Below are positions 1 to 6,931 of a stretch of 9,099 nt of DNA, piece by piece (position 1 is the first letter of the stretch; each line of letters starts with the position of its first letter). Under the pieces are notes generated by a model that was given only the letters and a program-made list of their open reading frames with translations, was not told where the DNA came from and did no database searches. The translations under genes were made by a program, and so were the position numbers. Source of the DNA: CAJQQY01 sp964352225 (GTDB lineage Bacteria > Bacteroidota > Bacteroidia > Chitinophagales > Saprospiraceae); assembly GCA_964352225.1 (NCBI GenBank), contig CAYGRM010000280.1, forward strand, positions 1 through 9,099, read 5' to 3'.

Positions 1-1
1 A

Positions 2-35
2 CATAAAAGGTCATAAAAAAAGTCATAAAAGGTCA
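2..35. repeat. Short AT-rich tandem repeat, three units
   Basis: Three consecutive copies of a TAAAAGGTCA-like unit lie at 4-13, 14-25 (a variant with two extra A residues and a G lost) and 26-35. The 12-mer CATAAAAGGTCA occurs exactly at 2-13 and 24-35. They lie just beyond the 3' end of the large Asp-box gene. The array starts at the window edge and may continue outside it. No function can be assigned; it may be simple slippage-generated sequence. Confidence 0.5.
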
Positions 36-61
36 GCGTCTAAAAAAAAACCGTTCAACGA

Positions 62-3000
62 TTACTCCTCCTTCAAAATAATCGCATCAATTTGCGCTTC
101 CTTCACCATCTGATTAAATTTTGGCAATTCATTCGCCTTAATCTTATTAAATAAATCCAATTGATCGTTAATTTCTTTCGTCAAAACATTTTTTACCTCA
201 ATCGCCTGAGCGGTAGGTGGATAATCACCACCAGAAACTAAGGAATTCAAATGTCCCAATTTATTCGTCAACTTAATCGGGAAATTCAATGGATCTTGCC
301 GACTACGATTTTTAGTTTGGTAAAGCTCATTTTCAATCACGGTCATCATCGAATCAATCGCATTAGCTTGGTCAAAAATTGCTTTGGTCGAATCATCTTT
401 CTTCAAGCGAGCGGTATAATTTTCCAATTGTGAACGCACATCTCGAATTTCGATAATTGCCTCATGCGCCTCACTCATTTTACTTTTTATTTCATTCAAA
501 AAATCAAATTGCTCTTTCAAGCCTTTGTCATCCGTTTCAATTCTTGGATCTTTCCATATTTCAAATGCTACATTTTGCACCATATCATCAACCATTAATT
601 CAACTTCATAATTTCCAGGCATAGCTTTCGGTCCATTGAGGCTAGCCCACCATAAAATCATTTTGTCAAAAGACTTTGCATCTTCATATCGCATATTCCA
701 ATTAAATCGATTGGCACCTTCTTCTACTTTTAATTTATCTTTTTCCTCCTTCGCTTGATTAGAATATTTACGGATTACGTTTCCTCCTTTTTCCAAAAAT
801 GACAAAGTCACTTCTGTGGAGTCAGTCAAGTTTTTGACAAAATAATTGACCATCACCCCGCCTGGATGATTGGTTCCTTCGGTCAAAGATTTTTTTCCAC
901 CACCACCTTTCATGCGATAAGCAGGCATAGGTTGATAAAGGTGAGTTTGTTTGTCTTTAAAATCTTTTTGCATTTGATGCAACGGAGTCAAGTCATCAAT
1001 AATCCACAAGGATCGACCTTGAGTAGCTGCTATCAAATTATCATTTTTAACAACTAAGTCTGTGATCGGTACCATTGGTAAATTTAATTGGAATGGTTGC
1101 CATTGCACTCCATCATCAAATGATACATACATTCCCGCTTCCGTTCCAGCATACACCAAGCCAGCACGATTTGGATCAATTCTTACCACTCTCGTAAAGT
1201 GCTCGTCATCAATTCCATCCACCATTTTTTTCCAATTTTTTCCATAATCAGTCGTACGATAAATGTATGGTTTGAAATCTCCAGATTTGTACATCGTAGC
1301 TGCAATGTAGGCAATGGCAGGATCTGTAGGATGTGGTTCGATGGAGTTGATCATGATCCATTCAGGCATATTTTTGGGAGTAACATTTTCCCAATTTGCA
1401 CCGCCGTCTTTGGTGATATGAACGAGTCCATCATCTGAGCCAGCCCAGATGAGCCCTTGTCTGATGGGCGATTCAGCTGCTGCGAAGATCGTACAGTAAT
1501 ATTCTACGGAAGTATTGTCTTTGGTAATTGGCCCACCAGAACTCACTAATTTAGAAGGTTCATTTCGAGTCAAATCAGGACTAATGATTTTCCAAGATTG
1601 ACCTTCATCAGTCGAAACGTGCAAGTGCTGTGAAGCGGTGTATAATTTGTTTTTTTCATGAGGAGAAAAGAAAATAGGGAAGTTCCATTGGAAGCGATAT
1701 TTCATTCCTTCGGCACCATGTCCCATTGGATTGTCAGGGTAGACATTCACCGAACGCTCTTGATCATTTTTATGATTTTTACGTTGTAAAAGTCCATCAT
1801 AGCAACCTCCATAAACGATGTCGTTGTCAGTTGGATCGACGGCAATATGTCCACATTCGCAACCTGCAGTTGATTCCCAATCATCCTCTCCTATGGAACC
1901 ACCTGCACTTCGATGTGAAATTCGAATGGTTGAATTGTCTTGTTGGGCGGCATAAATTCTATAGGGAAAATGATTGTCAGTCGAGACTCGATAGAATTGT
2001 GCAGTAGGTTGATTATGATACGTCGACCAAGTATCTCCACCATCATAACTTACTTGTGCGCCACCATCATCAGCCATAATCATTCGTTTTGGATTTTCAG
2101 GAGCGATCCATAAATCATGGTGATCACCATGTGGAGCATTGGCAGACTTGAAAGTTTTTCCACCATCGGTTGATTTATGATATTGAACATTTAAAACATA
2201 CACGACTTCTTCATCTTGTGGGTCAGCATAAATTCGAGAATAATACCAAGCTCGTTGTCGAAGACTTCTTTCGTTATTTAATTCTTTCCAAGTTTCCCCT
2301 CCATCATCTGATCGAAAAACACCACCATCTTTGTTTTCAATAATGGCCCAAACTCGCTCAGAGTTAACCGGCGAAACGGTAATCCCCGAGATTCCCCAAG
2401 TTCCTTTTGGCAATCCTTTATTCGCAGAAATATTTTTCCAAGAGTTTCCACCATCTGTACTTTTCCAAATAGCGCTTCCATCTCCACCACTTTCTAAACT
2501 ATAAGGAGTTCGTTTGATTTTCCAAGTACTCGCATAAAGTACTCTTGGATTATTTGGATCCATAATTAAATCAACCGCACCAGCTTCTGCATTGACAAAC
2601 AAAACTTGCTTCCAAGTATCTCCACCATCATCACTTCGATAAATTCCTCGTTCGGCATTGGGAGCATATAAGTTACCCATCACAGATGCAAAAACGATGT
2701 TTGAATTTCGAGGATGAATTCTAATTCTACTGATGTGTCGTGATTTTTCCAGTCCTTTATATTGCCAAGTTTTACCAGCGTCTTCGGATTTCCAAATTCC
2801 ATAACCAGAGGAAACATTTCCTCGTACAGTCACCTCTCCACCTCCGACATAAATTACATTTGGATCATATTCACTTACGGCAACTGATCCAATTGATCCA
2901 CCAAAAAATCCATCTGATATATTTTCCCATTGGCGACCACCATCTTGCGTTCTCCAAACTCCACCTCCAGCAGCACCCATGTAAAATAAATTTGGTTTCC

Positions 3001-3223
3001 CTGGAACCCCGGTGGCAGTTGCTGATCGACCTCCACGAAATGGCCCAATTTCTCGCCATTCGACTGCTTTTAACAATTCTGCATCCATCATAGTGGGTGC
3101 AGGTTTATCTGTGTTTGGCTTTTTTTTGCGCTGCGCAAAAAGGGGTAAGGTGCTGATTATCAGAAAAATACAAAGTGAAAATTTTAGCAAAAATGCTTTT
3201 TTTGAAAAAGATTGGCTTCTCAT
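62..3223 (-). CDS. Exported VPS10/sortilin-like Asp-box (BNR) beta-propeller protein
   Basis: This 1053-aa protein has a clear signal peptide: basic residues in the first 14 positions, a hydrophobic core around 15-28, and a likely signal peptidase I site after LFA30. The mature part carries eleven Asp-box motifs of the S-x-D-G-G-x-T-W type at about residues 91, 145, 196, 254, 304, 350, 391, 536, 603, 656 and 700. That is the pattern of sortilin/VPS10 and sialidase-like beta-propellers, here probably two propellers (about 50-500 and 500-750). Residues about 790-885 look like a small beta-sandwich ending in PGNYEVEL, a FlgD/Ig-like style. Residues 900-1053 are charged and helical, possibly coiled coil. 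There is no C-terminal membrane anchor and I see no type IX secretion sorting domain, so a periplasmic or released protein is likely. Such proteins are often auto-labelled glycosyl hydrolase, but the Asp-boxes are structural and show no catalytic site. Ligand and role are unknown. The start is the ATG directly before the signal peptide. Confidence 0.9.
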   Translation of the reverse strand: MRSQSFSKKAFLLKFSLCIFLIISTLPLFAQRKKKPNTDKPAPTMMDAELLKAVEWREIGPFRGGRSATATGVPGKPNLFYMGAAGGGVWRTQDGGRQWENISDGFFGGSIGSVAVSEYDPNVIYVGGGEVTVRGNVSSGYGIWKSEDAGKTWQYKGLEKSRHISRIRIHPRNSNIVFASVMGNLYAPNAERGIYRSDDGGDTWKQVLFVNAEAGAVDLIMDPNNPRVLYASTWKIKRTPYSLESGGDGSAIWKSTDGGNSWKNISANKGLPKGTWGISGITVSPVNSERVWAIIENKDGGVFRSDDGGETWKELNNERSLRQRAWYYSRIYADPQDEEVVYVLNVQYHKSTDGGKTFKSANAPHGDHHDLWIAPENPKRMIMADDGGAQVSYDGGDTWSTYHNQPTAQFYRVSTDNHFPYRIYAAQQDNSTIRISHRSAGGSIGEDDWESTAGCECGHIAVDPTDNDIVYGGCYDGLLQRKNHKNDQERSVNVYPDNPMGHGAEGMKYRFQWNFPIFFSPHEKNKLYTASQHLHVSTDEGQSWKIISPDLTRNEPSKLVSSGGPITKDNTSVEYYCTIFAAAESPIRQGLIWAGSDDGLVHITKDGGANWENVTPKNMPEWIMINSIEPHPTDPAIAYIAATMYKSGDFKPYIYRTTDYGKNWKKMVDGIDDEHFTRVVRIDPNRAGLVYAGTEAGMYVSFDDGVQWQPFQLNLPMVPITDLVVKNDNLIAATQGRSLWIIDDLTPLHQMQKDFKDKQTHLYQPMPAYRMKGGGGKKSLTEGTNHPGGVMVNYFVKNLTDSTEVTLSFLEKGGNVIRKYSNQAKEEKDKLKVEEGANRFNWNMRYEDAKSFDKMILWWASLNGPKAMPGNYEVELMVDDMVQNVAFEIWKDPRIETDDKGLKEQFDFLNEIKSKMSEAHEAIIEIRDVRSQLENYTARLKKDDSTKAIFDQANAIDSMMTVIENELYQTKNRSRQDPLNFPIKLTNKLGHLNSLVSGGDYPPTAQAIEVKNVLTKEINDQLDLFNKIKANELPKFNQMVKEAQIDAIILKEE

Positions 3224-3281
3224 GGCGAGTTTGGTTTAGTTGATTTTGTATTAAAAAAAATGAATTCGCAATTTAGAAAAA

Positions 3282-3519
3282 TGTAGGGGCAATCCCTTGT
3301 GGATGAACAAAATAATATGAAATTTCCATAAAAAAGTAGTGGCAATCCCTTGTGGTTGCCCAGCGATGCGGGGACAACAATTAAATACATCCAAGAATTT
3401 GGAATTCCAACATACATGGCAACCACAAGAGATTGTCCATTGGGAAAACGCGCAAGTGTTTTTTGAATATCGATTTAAGAACAAGGACTTATGTGTTTTC
3501 CTTGGGGTTTGCCCCTACA
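3282..3519. repeat. 238-bp nested inverted-repeat element (GGGGCAATCCCTTGTGGTTGCC family)
   Basis: The ends are an 11-bp perfect inverted repeat: TGTAGGGGCAA at 3282-3292 and TTGCCCCTACA at 3509-3519. Inside, CAATCCCTTGTGGTTGCC at 3343-3360 pairs with its inverted copy at 3419-3436, 17 of 18 positions. The left terminal unit also continues as TCCCTTGTGG (3293-3302), so the element consists of two direct units facing two inverted units. The arrangement resembles a decayed non-autonomous mobile element or a cluster of dispersed palindromic repeats. No transposase is present and no convincing target duplication is visible, because both flanks are A-runs. Motifs of this GGGCAACCACAAGGGATTGCCC type recur in many bacterial genomes to my recollection; copy number here cannot be judged from one window. 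Confidence 0.75.
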
Positions 3520-3555
3520 AAAAAAACCATCCCGAATATTCGAAATGGTTTTTTT
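3520..3555 (-). terminator. Hairpin terminator downstream of the LytTR regulator gene
   Basis: An 11-bp perfect outer stem (AAAAAAACCAT at 3520-3530 with ATGGTTTTTTT at 3545-3555) encloses a 2x2 internal mismatch (CC against AA) and the perfect 10-bp palindrome CGAATATTCG at 3533-3542. Read on the minus strand it starts 45 nt after the regulator's TAA and ends in a run of eight Ts (complement of 3519-3526). This fits a Rho-independent terminator. A-runs on one side and T-runs on the other would let it work in both directions. Confidence 0.8.
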
Positions 3556-3600
3556 AAAATGATATACTGATTATAATCGATTTTAGAAAACTGACTTACT

Positions 3601-4371
3601 TTATGCTAATTCTTTTTGCAACTCTTTCAACTTATCAGAGAAAGCTCCTTTCCGTCTTCGACTCACTTCAATCTTTTCACCATCATCCATAATCAAATGA
3701 GCAGAATCACCTTTGATAAATTTTCGAATATAATTCAGATTGATAATATGACTACGATGCACTCTGAAAAAATTAAAAGGGGCAAACATGCCTTCGAAGG
3801 ATTTTATCGTTTTTGATGCTATAATTTTGCTACCTCCTTTGATGTAAAAAATAGTGTAATTATCATCAGACTGCAAACGAATAATTTCATGAATGTGAAC
3901 AAAATGCATTTCATCCAAAGAAGCAATCGTAATTTTTTTAAATGGATTCAAATGACTCAAATGACCTCTAAAAACTTCCAATCGATCCTTCATATCGTCT
4001 TCCTCTCGATTAGGTTTTATTCGTTCCACCGCCTCCACTAACATATGTGGATCTATCGGTTTTGAAATATACCCGATGCAACTGTAAGCGCAGGCTTTCA
4101 CCGCATAATCTTGATAGGAAGTCACAAAGATTATTTCAAATTTGATATCATCTAATTTGTCTAACAAACTAAATACAAGTTCATTATTCAAATTAATATC
4201 AAGAAAAACGACATCAGGTTTGAGTGATTTGTCAGTCAAGGTCAAATAACCGTCCTCGATGTTTCGAGCTTCGGCAATGACCTCTACTTGAGGGCAATTT
4301 TTTTGGAGAATGTTTTTAAGGTTATCTAGGCTTGCTTGTTCATCTTCGATGATGATCGCGTGTAGATTCAT
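3601..4371 (-). CDS. LytTR-family response regulator
   Basis: A 256-aa cytoplasmic transcription factor of the LytR/AlgR type. The receiver domain (about 1-120) has the acidic triad E9-D10-E11, the phospho-acceptor D58 in VVFLDINL, the switch residue T84 in FVTSY, Y101, and the conserved lysine K104 in SKPID. The DNA-binding LytTR domain spans about 147-250 and shows the signatures IIRLQSDDNYTIFYI (163-177) and RVHRSHIINL (203-212). All residues needed for phosphorylation are present, so it should be activated by a histidine kinase, classically a LytS-type membrane kinase. No kinase gene is adjacent: the upstream neighbour is a nucleoside phosphorylase 140 bp away and downstream is a terminator, so it appears monocistronic and orphan. 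The start is supported by an upstream AAGGA. The target genes cannot be inferred. Confidence 0.95.
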   Translation of the reverse strand: MNLHAIIIEDEQASLDNLKNILQKNCPQVEVIAEARNIEDGYLTLTDKSLKPDVVFLDINLNNELVFSLLDKLDDIKFEIIFVTSYQDYAVKACAYSCIGYISKPIDPHMLVEAVERIKPNREEDDMKDRLEVFRGHLSHLNPFKKITIASLDEMHFVHIHEIIRLQSDDNYTIFYIKGGSKIIASKTIKSFEGMFAPFNFFRVHRSHIINLNYIRKFIKGDSAHLIMDDGEKIEVSRRRKGAFSDKLKELQKELA

Positions 4372-4377
4372 AGTGTT

Positions 4378-4382
4378 TCCTT
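4378..4382 (-). promoter_or_regulatory. Shine-Dalgarno-like AAGGA for the LytTR regulator
   Basis: On the minus strand AAGGA is followed by a 6-nt spacer (AACACT) and then the ATG ending at 4371. None of the other gene starts I inspected here has a purine-rich ribosome site, as is usual in Bacteroidetes. This one stands out and supports the chosen start. It could be chance in A-rich sequence. Confidence 0.45.
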
Positions 4383-4511
4383 TTATTTATTTATTCACAT
4401 AATAATACGCTAATATATAAATTATTACATATTTATTTTAGAAAACATATGAATTTTGATTTATTATAATGTAAATGTATTGTTATTTCAATGTATGATT
4501 CAAAAGAAAAC

Positions 4512-5390
4512 TTACAGTTTTGAAACTCTTTCCAAGACTGTCTCAATTAATTTTACCACAATTTCTTTTGGAGTCGAACTAAATTCATTGGTTATTCGAT
4601 TAGCTAAAATGGCATTAAATGAAATCGCTTGATGTCCTAAAATATTAGATAATCCATAGATTGCTGCAGTTTCCATTTCAAAATTAGTGCAACGTAAATT
4701 CTGATAATCAAATTTTCCTAAACTTTCAATCATATTATTAACTGCAATATTTGCCCTTAAAATTCTCCCCTGCGGAGCATAAAATCCAGGACAAGTCAAG
4801 GTAATTCCCTTTTGAAAATCAGCAGCTAAATTTTTAATCAAATCACTTCCCGCAGCTGCTATATATGGCCGAATTGGAAAATTAATTTTACTTCCCATAG
4901 TTTCCATAAAGTGTAAAAAAGTCATGTGTTCATCTGCATTGTTTTGGTAATCATAAAAATGCAAAAGTCCATCAATTCCAATTCCATAAGCTGACACTAA
5001 CAATGTATTTACGGGAATGTCTTTTTGCATCGAACCTGAAGTTCCAATGCGCATGATATTCAAAGCAGTATGCTCCTCTTTTTCCATTCTAGTTTCAAAA
5101 TCAATATTGACCAAGGCATCTAATTCATTCAAGACAATATCAATATTATCTGTTCCAATACCAGTAGAAATAACGGTGATTCGATTTCCATTTAATTCGC
5201 CGGTGTGCGTGACAAATTCGCGTTTTTGAGTTTTGTATTCAATTCGATCAAAGTATTTTGAAACCTTGGCTACTCGATCTGGATCACCAACCACAATCAC
5301 ATTTTTGGCAATTTGTTCAGGTCTTAAATTGAGATGATAAATGCTACCGTCAGGGTTGATGATGAGTTCGGAAGGTGGAAAGTGTTTCAT
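4512..5390 (-). CDS. udp: Uridine phosphorylase-like nucleoside phosphorylase
   Basis: A cytosolic PNP/UDP-family enzyme that would cleave a nucleoside, most likely uridine, with phosphate to free base and ribose-1-phosphate in pyrimidine salvage. I start it at the ATG ending at 5390, giving 292 aa beginning MKHFPPSELIINPDGS, which matches my recollection of how Bacteroidetes homologues begin. Longer frames from a TTG at 5435 or an ATG at 5414 exist, but the TTG lies inside a candidate promoter box. In the 292-aa numbering, the phosphate-binding GDPDR is at 35-39, RIGTSGS at 114-120, a Q207-x-R209 pair (PQGR) corresponds in pattern to the uracil-recognising Gln and Arg of E. coli Udp, and FEMET at 237-241 contains the ribose-binding Met and Glu. 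The Q-x-R pair favours a uridine over a purine substrate, but this needs testing. It is divergent from the ArsC-like gene. Confidence 0.85.
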   Translation of the reverse strand: MKHFPPSELIINPDGSIYHLNLRPEQIAKNVIVVGDPDRVAKVSKYFDRIEYKTQKREFVTHTGELNGNRITVISTGIGTDNIDIVLNELDALVNIDFETRMEKEEHTALNIMRIGTSGSMQKDIPVNTLLVSAYGIGIDGLLHFYDYQNNADEHMTFLHFMETMGSKINFPIRPYIAAAGSDLIKNLAADFQKGITLTCPGFYAPQGRILRANIAVNNMIESLGKFDYQNLRCTNFEMETAAIYGLSNILGHQAISFNAILANRITNEFSSTPKEIVVKLIETVLERVSKL

Positions 5391-5432
5391 TTTTTTATTG
5401 AAATTAAATGACATTGAAAATAAACTTATTCG

Positions 5433-5440
5433 CAAAATTA
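5433..5440 (-). promoter_or_regulatory. Candidate Bacteroidetes -7 promoter box for udp
   Basis: Read on the minus strand the sequence is TAATTTTG, an exact match to the TAnnTTTG -7 consensus of the Bacteroidetes primary sigma factor. Transcription would begin near 5426, 36 nt upstream of the ATG ending at 5390, and downstream of the alternative TTG start. The -33 element is weak: the nearest clear TTTG is about 26 nt upstream, longer than the usual spacing, so confidence is modest. Confidence 0.4.
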
Positions 5441-5518
5441 GCTTTTTATTTGTGGAAGTAATTGATCAAAAAATAATAAATACCAACTACTTAAATTTTA
5501 AATCATAAATAATCAAAA

Positions 5519-5872
5519 ATGAGAAAAATATATCACCTTGCTAGTTGTTCCACTTGCCAGCGAATTATTAAGGAATTAGGCGGACTTGAAGATTTTGAAA
5601 TGCAAAATATCAAGGAGGAAAAAATTAAAGCCAAACAAATTGATGAAATGAAAAAAATGGCTGGTTCTTATGAAGCTCTTTTTAGCCGTCGTTCGATGAA
5701 GTATCGTCCCATGGGATTGCATGAAAAAGAGATTTCAGAAAAGGAATATCGACAATTAATTCTAGAGGAATACACTTTTTTAAAACGTCCGGTGATAATT
5801 ATTGACGATGAAATTTTTGTGGGAAATGCCAAAAAAGTAGTTGCAGCTGCTAAGGAAAAATTAGAAAAATAA
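5519..5872 (+). CDS. ArsC/Spx-family thioredoxin-fold protein
   Basis: This 117-aa protein has the length and layout of the ArsC/Spx/YffB family. An N-terminal beta strand leads into a redox CxxC motif, SCSTC with C10 and C13. A helical middle follows with FSRRSMKYR around 55-65, then the family's cis-Pro strand as LKRPVIIIDDEIFVGN near the C-terminus. Family members are arsenate reductases, RNA polymerase-binding Spx regulators, or proteins of unknown role. In classical ArsC and Spx an arginine directly follows the active-site turn (C-x-x-S/C-R). Here that position is Gln14 and the arginine is one residue later. No arsenic-resistance genes are nearby. I therefore call it a redox protein of unknown function rather than an arsenate reductase. 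It is divergent from udp and upstream of hemF, with a 94-bp gap containing repeats. Confidence 0.85.
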   Translation: MRKIYHLASCSTCQRIIKELGGLEDFEMQNIKEEKIKAKQIDEMKKMAGSYEALFSRRSMKYRPMGLHEKEISEKEYRQLILEEYTFLKRPVIIIDDEIFVGNAKKVVAAAKEKLEK

Positions 5873-5892
5873 TTGCCGGCAAAGGCAGGTTC
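5871..5892. repeat. Short palindrome TTGCCGGCAA plus AAGGCAGG
   Basis: A perfect 10-bp palindrome TTGCCGGCAA lies at 5873-5882, immediately after the stop codon of the ArsC-like gene, followed by AAGGCAGG. It is markedly more GC-rich than its surroundings. It looks like a half copy of the TGCCGGCAAAGGCAGG type of dispersed repeat that I recall from Bacteroidetes intergenic DNA. Without other copies in the window this is only suggestive. It has no T-run and is a poor intrinsic terminator. Confidence 0.4.
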
Positions 5893-5921
5893 AATCCTTC
5901 AAAAAAAATATGGAGTATTGT

Positions 5922-5957
5922 AAAACCCTGAAGGTATCCGATACCTGAATTTTAAAA
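5922..5957. repeat. Imperfect palindrome upstream of hemF
   Basis: AGGTATC-C-GATACCT is a perfect 7-bp inverted repeat around one base (5932-5946). It is flanked by AAAACCCTGA on the left and TGAATTTTAAAA on the right, which pair imperfectly and extend the symmetry. It ends only 9 bp before the hemF ATG, so the transcript leader could fold here and influence hemF translation, or it may be a dispersed repeat of the AAACCCTGAAGG type. Operator function for a dimeric regulator is also possible. The sequence does not decide among these. Confidence 0.5.
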
Positions 5958-5966
5958 CATCAACAA

Positions 5967-6878
5967 ATGCCAGATAAAAAAGAAATAACTACCTTTTTCA
6001 AAAACCTACAAGATGATATTTGCGCTCAATTGGAAGCAGCAGATGGAGTTGGGAAATTTCACCAAGACCTCTGGGAAAGAGAAGGTGGAGGGGGTGGAAG
6101 AACCCGAATTTTTCTTGGAAAACATATCGAAAAAGGGGGCGTTAATTTCTCAGCAGTCGAAGGAGATTTGCCTGAAAAAATTTCCAAAGCTTTAAAAATT
6201 GATGCTGGTCAATTTTTTGCCACAGGAGTGAGTATCGTCCTACATCCCAAAAATCCACACGTTCCAATTATTCATATGAATGTTCGATATTTTGAAATGT
6301 CAAATGGTCGTTGGTGGTTTGGAGGAGGAATAGATGTGACGCCACATTATGTAGTGGAAGAAGACGCCAAGTTTTTTCATCAATATTTGAAAACAATATG
6401 TGATGAACACCACGAGAGCTATTATCCTGAATTTAAAAAATGGGCGGACGATTATTTTTATATCAAACATAGAAATGAGACACGTGGAATTGGAGGAATC
6501 TTTTTTGATCGGCTAAGTGCACAAGATGGTTTTGATAAAATGGAAAGATTTGATTTTGTGAAATCTGTTGGTAATGCCTTTTGCCCAATTTATCTGCATC
6601 TTTTACATAAAAGTAAAGACAAAGAATTCACCGCAGCACATCAAAATTGGCAATTTATTCGGAGAGGTCGGTATGTAGAATTTAACTTGGTCTGGGATAA
6701 AGGAACTAAATTTGGATTAGATACCAATGGACGAACCGAATCAATCTTGATGAGTATGCCGCCTTTAGCTAATTGGGAATATAATCATAAAATTGATGCT
6801 GATAGTGAAGAGGAGAAAACTCAAAAGTTACTAAGGAAAGGAATTGATTGGACGGAGGTAGTAAACAGTAAGCAGTAA
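5967..6878 (+). CDS. hemF: Oxygen-dependent coproporphyrinogen III oxidase
   Basis: HemF converts coproporphyrinogen III to protoporphyrinogen IX by O2-dependent oxidative decarboxylation of two propionates, a late step of heme synthesis in the cytosol; the enzyme is a homodimer. The 303-aa protein has the usual length and all recognisable family blocks: WEREGGGGGRTRIF (36-49), ATGVSIVLHPKNPHVPIIHMNVRYFE (85-110, with conserved histidines), WWFGGGIDVTPHY (116-128), ETRGIGGIFFDRL (171-183), and GRYVEFNLVWDKGTKFGL (234-251) followed by the SILMSMPP block (259-266). It implies growth with oxygen. The ATG lies after CATCAACAA with no Shine-Dalgarno. The family body ends around GIDW (292-295). The terminal residues N300-S-K-Q303 and the TAA are encoded by the CAGTAAG repeat beginning at 6864, so the C-terminus seems rebuilt by the repeat. 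Transcription could be from its own promoter or from the ArsC-like gene. Confidence 0.97.
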   Translation: MPDKKEITTFFKNLQDDICAQLEAADGVGKFHQDLWEREGGGGGRTRIFLGKHIEKGGVNFSAVEGDLPEKISKALKIDAGQFFATGVSIVLHPKNPHVPIIHMNVRYFEMSNGRWWFGGGIDVTPHYVVEEDAKFFHQYLKTICDEHHESYYPEFKKWADDYFYIKHRNETRGIGGIFFDRLSAQDGFDKMERFDFVKSVGNAFCPIYLHLLHKSKDKEFTAAHQNWQFIRRGRYVEFNLVWDKGTKFGLDTNGRTESILMSMPPLANWEYNHKIDADSEEEKTQKLLRKGIDWTEVVNSKQ

Positions 6879-6931
6879 GCAGCAGTATTCAGTAGTCAAT
6901 TTAATCTGGCTACTGAATACTGTTTACTGTT
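6864..6931. repeat. CAGTAAG tandem units and 13-bp hairpin between convergent genes
   Basis: CAGTATTCAGTAG at 6883-6895 and CTACTGAATACTG at 6910-6922 form a perfect 13-bp stem with a 14-nt loop. The outer arms AACAGTAA (6864-6871) and TTACTGTT (6924-6931) also pair if the inserted tandem CAGTAAG units (starting at 6866 and 6873) are looped out. The element covers the stop codons of both convergent genes (hemF 6876-6878 and the lipoprotein 6930-6932). It could end transcription from both sides, although there is no T-run. The unit resembles CAGTAAGCAGTA/CAGTATTCAGTA repeats I recall from Bacteroidetes intergenic regions. Confidence 0.75.

Larger units (their letters stand above)
3224..3600. 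other. 377-bp intergenic region, no credible gene
   Basis: This is the only non-coding stretch over 300 bp. It lies between the start of the Asp-box gene and the 3' end of the response regulator gene, both on the minus strand. It contains the inverted-repeat element at 3282-3519 and the hairpin terminator at 3520-3555. About 58 bp of AT-rich DNA (3224-3281) is left as leader and probable promoter of the Asp-box gene. Short open frames cross the element on both strands, but their peptides simply translate the repeat (for example GNHKGLPLL), have no start-site support and overlap each other. I regard them as spurious. Confidence 0.75.

Noticed and set aside
42..60. Terminator for the Asp-box gene: CGTTGAACG followed by nine Ts on the minus strand
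   Set aside because: The T-run is real, but the stem is only 4 bp with a one-base loop, too small for a convincing intrinsic terminator.
2278..3093. Shadow open frames inside the Asp-box gene, and repeated CCACCATC words there
   Set aside because: The words are the coding of the Asp-box Asp-Gly-Gly motif on the opposite strand, and the frames follow from this. Not separate genes or a DNA repeat array.
3282..3519. CRISPR-like array
   Set aside because: Only two direct and two inverted degenerate units with unequal spacing, and no cas genes.
3220..3557. Several overlapping short open frames of about 68-77 codons on both strands
   Set aside because: They translate the inverted-repeat element and the terminator, overlap each other, and show only repeat-derived peptides such as GNHKGLPLL. 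No ribosome site or family similarity.
4475..4496. Possible hairpin ATGTATTG/CAATGTAT after the udp stop
   Set aside because: The 8-bp stem needs two G-T pairs and has no following T-run. It is equally explained as AT-rich chance or a short AATGTAT direct repeat, so I did not list it as a terminator.
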